A stretch of 64,000 nt of DNA from the NCBI GenBank assembly GCA_023389035.1, contig JAEWFC010000030.1:434001-498000 (forward strand). Reading direction: 5' to 3'. The position numbers and the translations under genes were made by a program. Positions 61,915 through 64,000 of the stretch are shown here, one piece after another. The stretch comes from Acidobacteriota bacterium. Lineage in GTDB: Bacteria > Acidobacteriota > Blastocatellia > Pyrinomonadales > Pyrinomonadaceae. The notes beneath the pieces are model-generated. The model was not told the DNA's origin and did not search any database. It saw nothing but the letters and a program-made list of their open reading frames with translations. Positions within the stretch are counted from its first letter, which is position 1; each line of letters begins with the position of its first letter.

Positions 61915-63210
61915 CTAGCCCTCGTCGATGAACTCTTCCTCATCGGACTTGACCCGTACGATACTTGCCCCCACAGACCTTAGTTTCCGCACGATCCGCT
62001 CGTAGCCGCGGTCAATGTGGTAAACGCGATCGATGACCGATTCGCCTTCCGCACAGAGGGCCGCGAGGACCAGCGACGCCGAAGCGCGCAGATCAGATGC
62101 GATCACCGGAGCTCCCGTCAGCCGCGAAACCCCTTTTACCACAGCAGTATTGCCGCTTATGTGAATATCGGCCCCCATCCTGATCATTTCCGAAGCGTGC
62201 ATGAAACGATTCTCGAAGATCGTCTCTTTAATGGTCGAGGTGCCCTCGGCCTGCGTCATCAGGGCCATGTATTGGGCCTGCATATCGGTGGGGAACAGCG
62301 GGTGCGGCTCGGTGGTGACGTCGCGGCTTTTCAGCCCGCCGGACGCACGCGTAACCCGCAGTGTGCTTGGGTTTAGATCGTCTATCTCCACACCCGCTTC
62401 GCGAAGTTTTTCGATGACGGCAACGAGATGGTCCGGCCGGCAATTCTTGATCTCGAGGTCTCCGTTAGTGATCGCCGCCGCGACGATGAACGTGCCTGTC
62501 TCTATTCGGTCCGGTATTATCGTGTGTTCCGCACCGCCAAGCTGCTCCACGCCGTCGATCTCGATCGTATCGGTCCCCGCACCGCGAATGCGCGAGCCCA
62601 TCTTGTTCAAAAGGTCTGCCAGATCTTCGACCTCTGGCTCCCTTGCGGCGTTATGAATGACGGTGCGGCCCTTGGCAAGTGCGGCGGCCATCATCACGTT
62701 CTCAGTACCGGTTACGGTGACCTTTTCGAATTCCAGTTCGGCACCGGAAAGTCGGCCCTTTGGAGCCGTTGCGACCACGTCACCTGACTCAAGCGAAACG
62801 CTCGCACCTAATTTTTCGAAGGCCCGTAAATGCAGGTCGATCGGCCGCGTGCCTATTGCACAACCGCCTGGCAAACTGACCTTTGCCCTGCCGAAGCGAG
62901 CCAGCAGCGGTCCAAGCGCGAGCACGCTCGCACGCATCGTTTTGACTAGCTCATATGGAGCCTCAAACGTCTCGACGTGATTTGCGGTGACCTTGTGTGT
63001 CCGTAGTTCCGGCGTCAGCACGGTCGCCCCGAGGTCTTCGAGCAGCCGCCGCTGGGTGATCAGGTCCTTTACATACGGCACATTATGAAGCGTTACCGTC
63101 TCGCCCGTAAGCAGCGTCGCTGCGAGGCATGGCAGAGCAGAATTCTTTGCTCCACCGATCTCGATCGTGCCTTTCAGCGGTGTTCCGCCGTGAATTTGAA
63201 ACTTATCCAT
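61915..63210 (-). CDS. murA: UDP-N-acetylglucosamine 1-carboxyvinyltransferase
   Basis: 431 residues from the ATG at 63210 (MDKFQIHGGTPLKGTIEIGGAK). First committed step of peptidoglycan synthesis, transferring enolpyruvate from PEP. IGGAKNSALPCLAATLLT and LPGGCAIGTRPIDLHLR, the latter with the catalytic Cys that fosfomycin alkylates, are present. RIETGTFIVAAAITNGDL closes the active site. The enzyme should be fosfomycin-sensitive. Confidence 0.96.
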   Translation of the reverse strand: MDKFQIHGGTPLKGTIEIGGAKNSALPCLAATLLTGETVTLHNVPYVKDLITQRRLLEDLGATVLTPELRTHKVTANHVETFEAPYELVKTMRASVLALGPLLARFGRAKVSLPGGCAIGTRPIDLHLRAFEKLGASVSLESGDVVATAPKGRLSGAELEFEKVTVTGTENVMMAAALAKGRTVIHNAAREPEVEDLADLLNKMGSRIRGAGTDTIEIDGVEQLGGAEHTIIPDRIETGTFIVAAAITNGDLEIKNCRPDHLVAVIEKLREAGVEIDDLNPSTLRVTRASGGLKSRDVTTEPHPLFPTDMQAQYMALMTQAEGTSTIKETIFENRFMHASEMIRMGADIHISGNTAVVKGVSRLTGAPVIASDLRASASLVLAALCAEGESVIDRVYHIDRGYERIVRKLRSVGASIVRVKSDEEEFIDEG

Positions 63211-63356
63211 AAAAAGTGGCCACCGAAGCCGTAAGCGTGCCTTATAGGTGCAAATACGAGATGTTATCATACGACCTCGGGTTACGCATTTTCCTTAGAT
63301 GGGCTAATTAGGCCGTTGCGATTTATCAGAAACTCGATCAGAATCCAGATCAGAAA

Positions 63357-63965
63357 GTGAAAGTTCCCCACGACACGTTAGCTTCTGAAGAGTTCCCGGC
63401 GACCTCTCTCGCACGGTCGGACGCCGATCTTGTCCGCGGGTGCGTTCGTGGTGAGCAAACAGCGTGGGACGAGCTGGTCGATCGCTATCAGCGTTTGATA
63501 TACGCGGTCCCTAGGCGGGCAGGCTTGAATGAAGAACAGGCATCGGACGTCTTCCAAGAAGTATTTTTGACGCTGCTGCAAAAGATCGGTGAGATCGAAC
63601 AGCCGGAGCGTATTCGCTCGTGGATCGTCACGACCGCCAAATTCAAGACATGGGCCGTAATCCGCGGACAAAAAGGTCATTTTTCGCCGGTGGACGATGA
63701 AGAGCTGGAAAATGAAATGGCTCGGCTGCCCGACAATTCGCCTCTGGCCGACGAAATTCTGGTCACTTTAGAACAACAGCACCTGATACGCACGGCCCTC
63801 GGGAAGTTGGAGGAACGCTGCCAAAAGATATTAGCTATGATCTATCTGCGTGATACGGCAGCTAGCTATTCTGAGGTCGCGGAAGCGATCGGCACCGGTG
63901 AGACGAGCATCAGCCCGATGCGATCGCGATGTCTAAAGAAGCTCGAGAAAATATTGGTCGGCTAG
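63357..63965 (+). CDS. Sigma-70 family (ECF-like) RNA polymerase sigma factor
   Basis: 202 residues from a GTG start; no ATG lies in frame upstream. Region 2 (ARSDADLVRGCVRGEQTAWDELVDRYQRLIYAV) and the DVFQEVFLTLL segment are clear; region 4 (KLEERCQKILAMIYL, SYSEVAEAIGTGETSISPMRSRCLKKLEKIL) has a helix-turn-helix. An ECF-type factor; no anti-sigma gene is visible before the window ends 35 bases after the stop. Confidence 0.88.
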   Translation: MKVPHDTLASEEFPATSLARSDADLVRGCVRGEQTAWDELVDRYQRLIYAVPRRAGLNEEQASDVFQEVFLTLLQKIGEIEQPERIRSWIVTTAKFKTWAVIRGQKGHFSPVDDEELENEMARLPDNSPLADEILVTLEQQHLIRTALGKLEERCQKILAMIYLRDTAASYSEVAEAIGTGETSISPMRSRCLKKLEKILVG

Positions 63966-64000
63966 CTTAGATCGTGTCTTTTAGTGATCGGGAGCGACAC

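Overview
The window looks like chromosomal DNA of an Acidobacteriota member, probably class Blastocatellia (Pyrinomonadaceae-like). The pointers are a Ser/Thr kinase fused to a TolB-type propeller, lipoproteins with long Asn/Ala/Thr/Asp-rich N-terminal linkers, a moderately high GC content, and many short ATGA-coupled operons. The placement is inference; no rRNA gene is present to settle it. I found no tRNA, rRNA, CRISPR array, prophage, transposase or integron integrase.

Layout. 1-4.7 kb: pgeF (cut by the window edge) facing acpS, then two secreted nucleases. 4.7-5.85 kb: a gene-free, repeat-rich stretch. 5.8-12.2 kb: a PQQ sugar dehydrogenase downstream of the translation/secretion cluster ffh-rpsP-khpA-rimM-trmD-rplS-(Tat-exported ABM protein)-rnhB. 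12.3-17.9 kb: BON lipoprotein, MgtE-type transporter, glycosyltransferase 9, a short Trm112-like protein, an SPFH/zinc-ribbon protein. 18.0-20.1 kb: a two-gene DNA-modification/repair radical SAM pair. 20.2-21.2 kb: an integron gene-cassette remnant with two attC sites and no integrase. 21.3-25.9 kb: a partial F-ATPase operon (b', b, delta, alpha, gamma) plus a VanZ-like gene. 26.0-31.3 kb: a plus-strand run with DUF421, an orphan DNA methyltransferase, two exonuclease III paralogues and small stress-type genes. 31.3-39.3 kb: DsbA-NhaA fusion, dioxygenase, FMN reductase, patatin/barrel protein, aldehyde dehydrogenase. 39.4-43.7 kb: Lrp regulator with an EamA exporter, converging on the giant kinase. 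43.9-45.8 kb: an alanyl-tRNA synthetase gene lacking its catalytic N-terminal part. 45.9-50.7 kb: peptidase S51, serine hydrolase, DinB protein, and a RelBE-type toxin-antitoxin operon with a frameshifted third gene. 50.7-58.4 kb: transketolase/FGGY kinase, DHFR, selB. 58.4-64 kb: sigma-54 activator, TPR lipoprotein, HIT protein, murA, ECF-like sigma factor.

Most notable: the cassette at 20741-21233, whose two ends are exactly complementary over 11 bases as integron recombination predicts; the alaS gene without a synthetase active site, flanked by a divergent gene where the missing half should be; the frameshifted third member of the toxin-antitoxin operon; the 17-bp direct repeats ahead of the sigma-54 activator; and the repeat-rich intergenic region at 4.8-5.8 kb.
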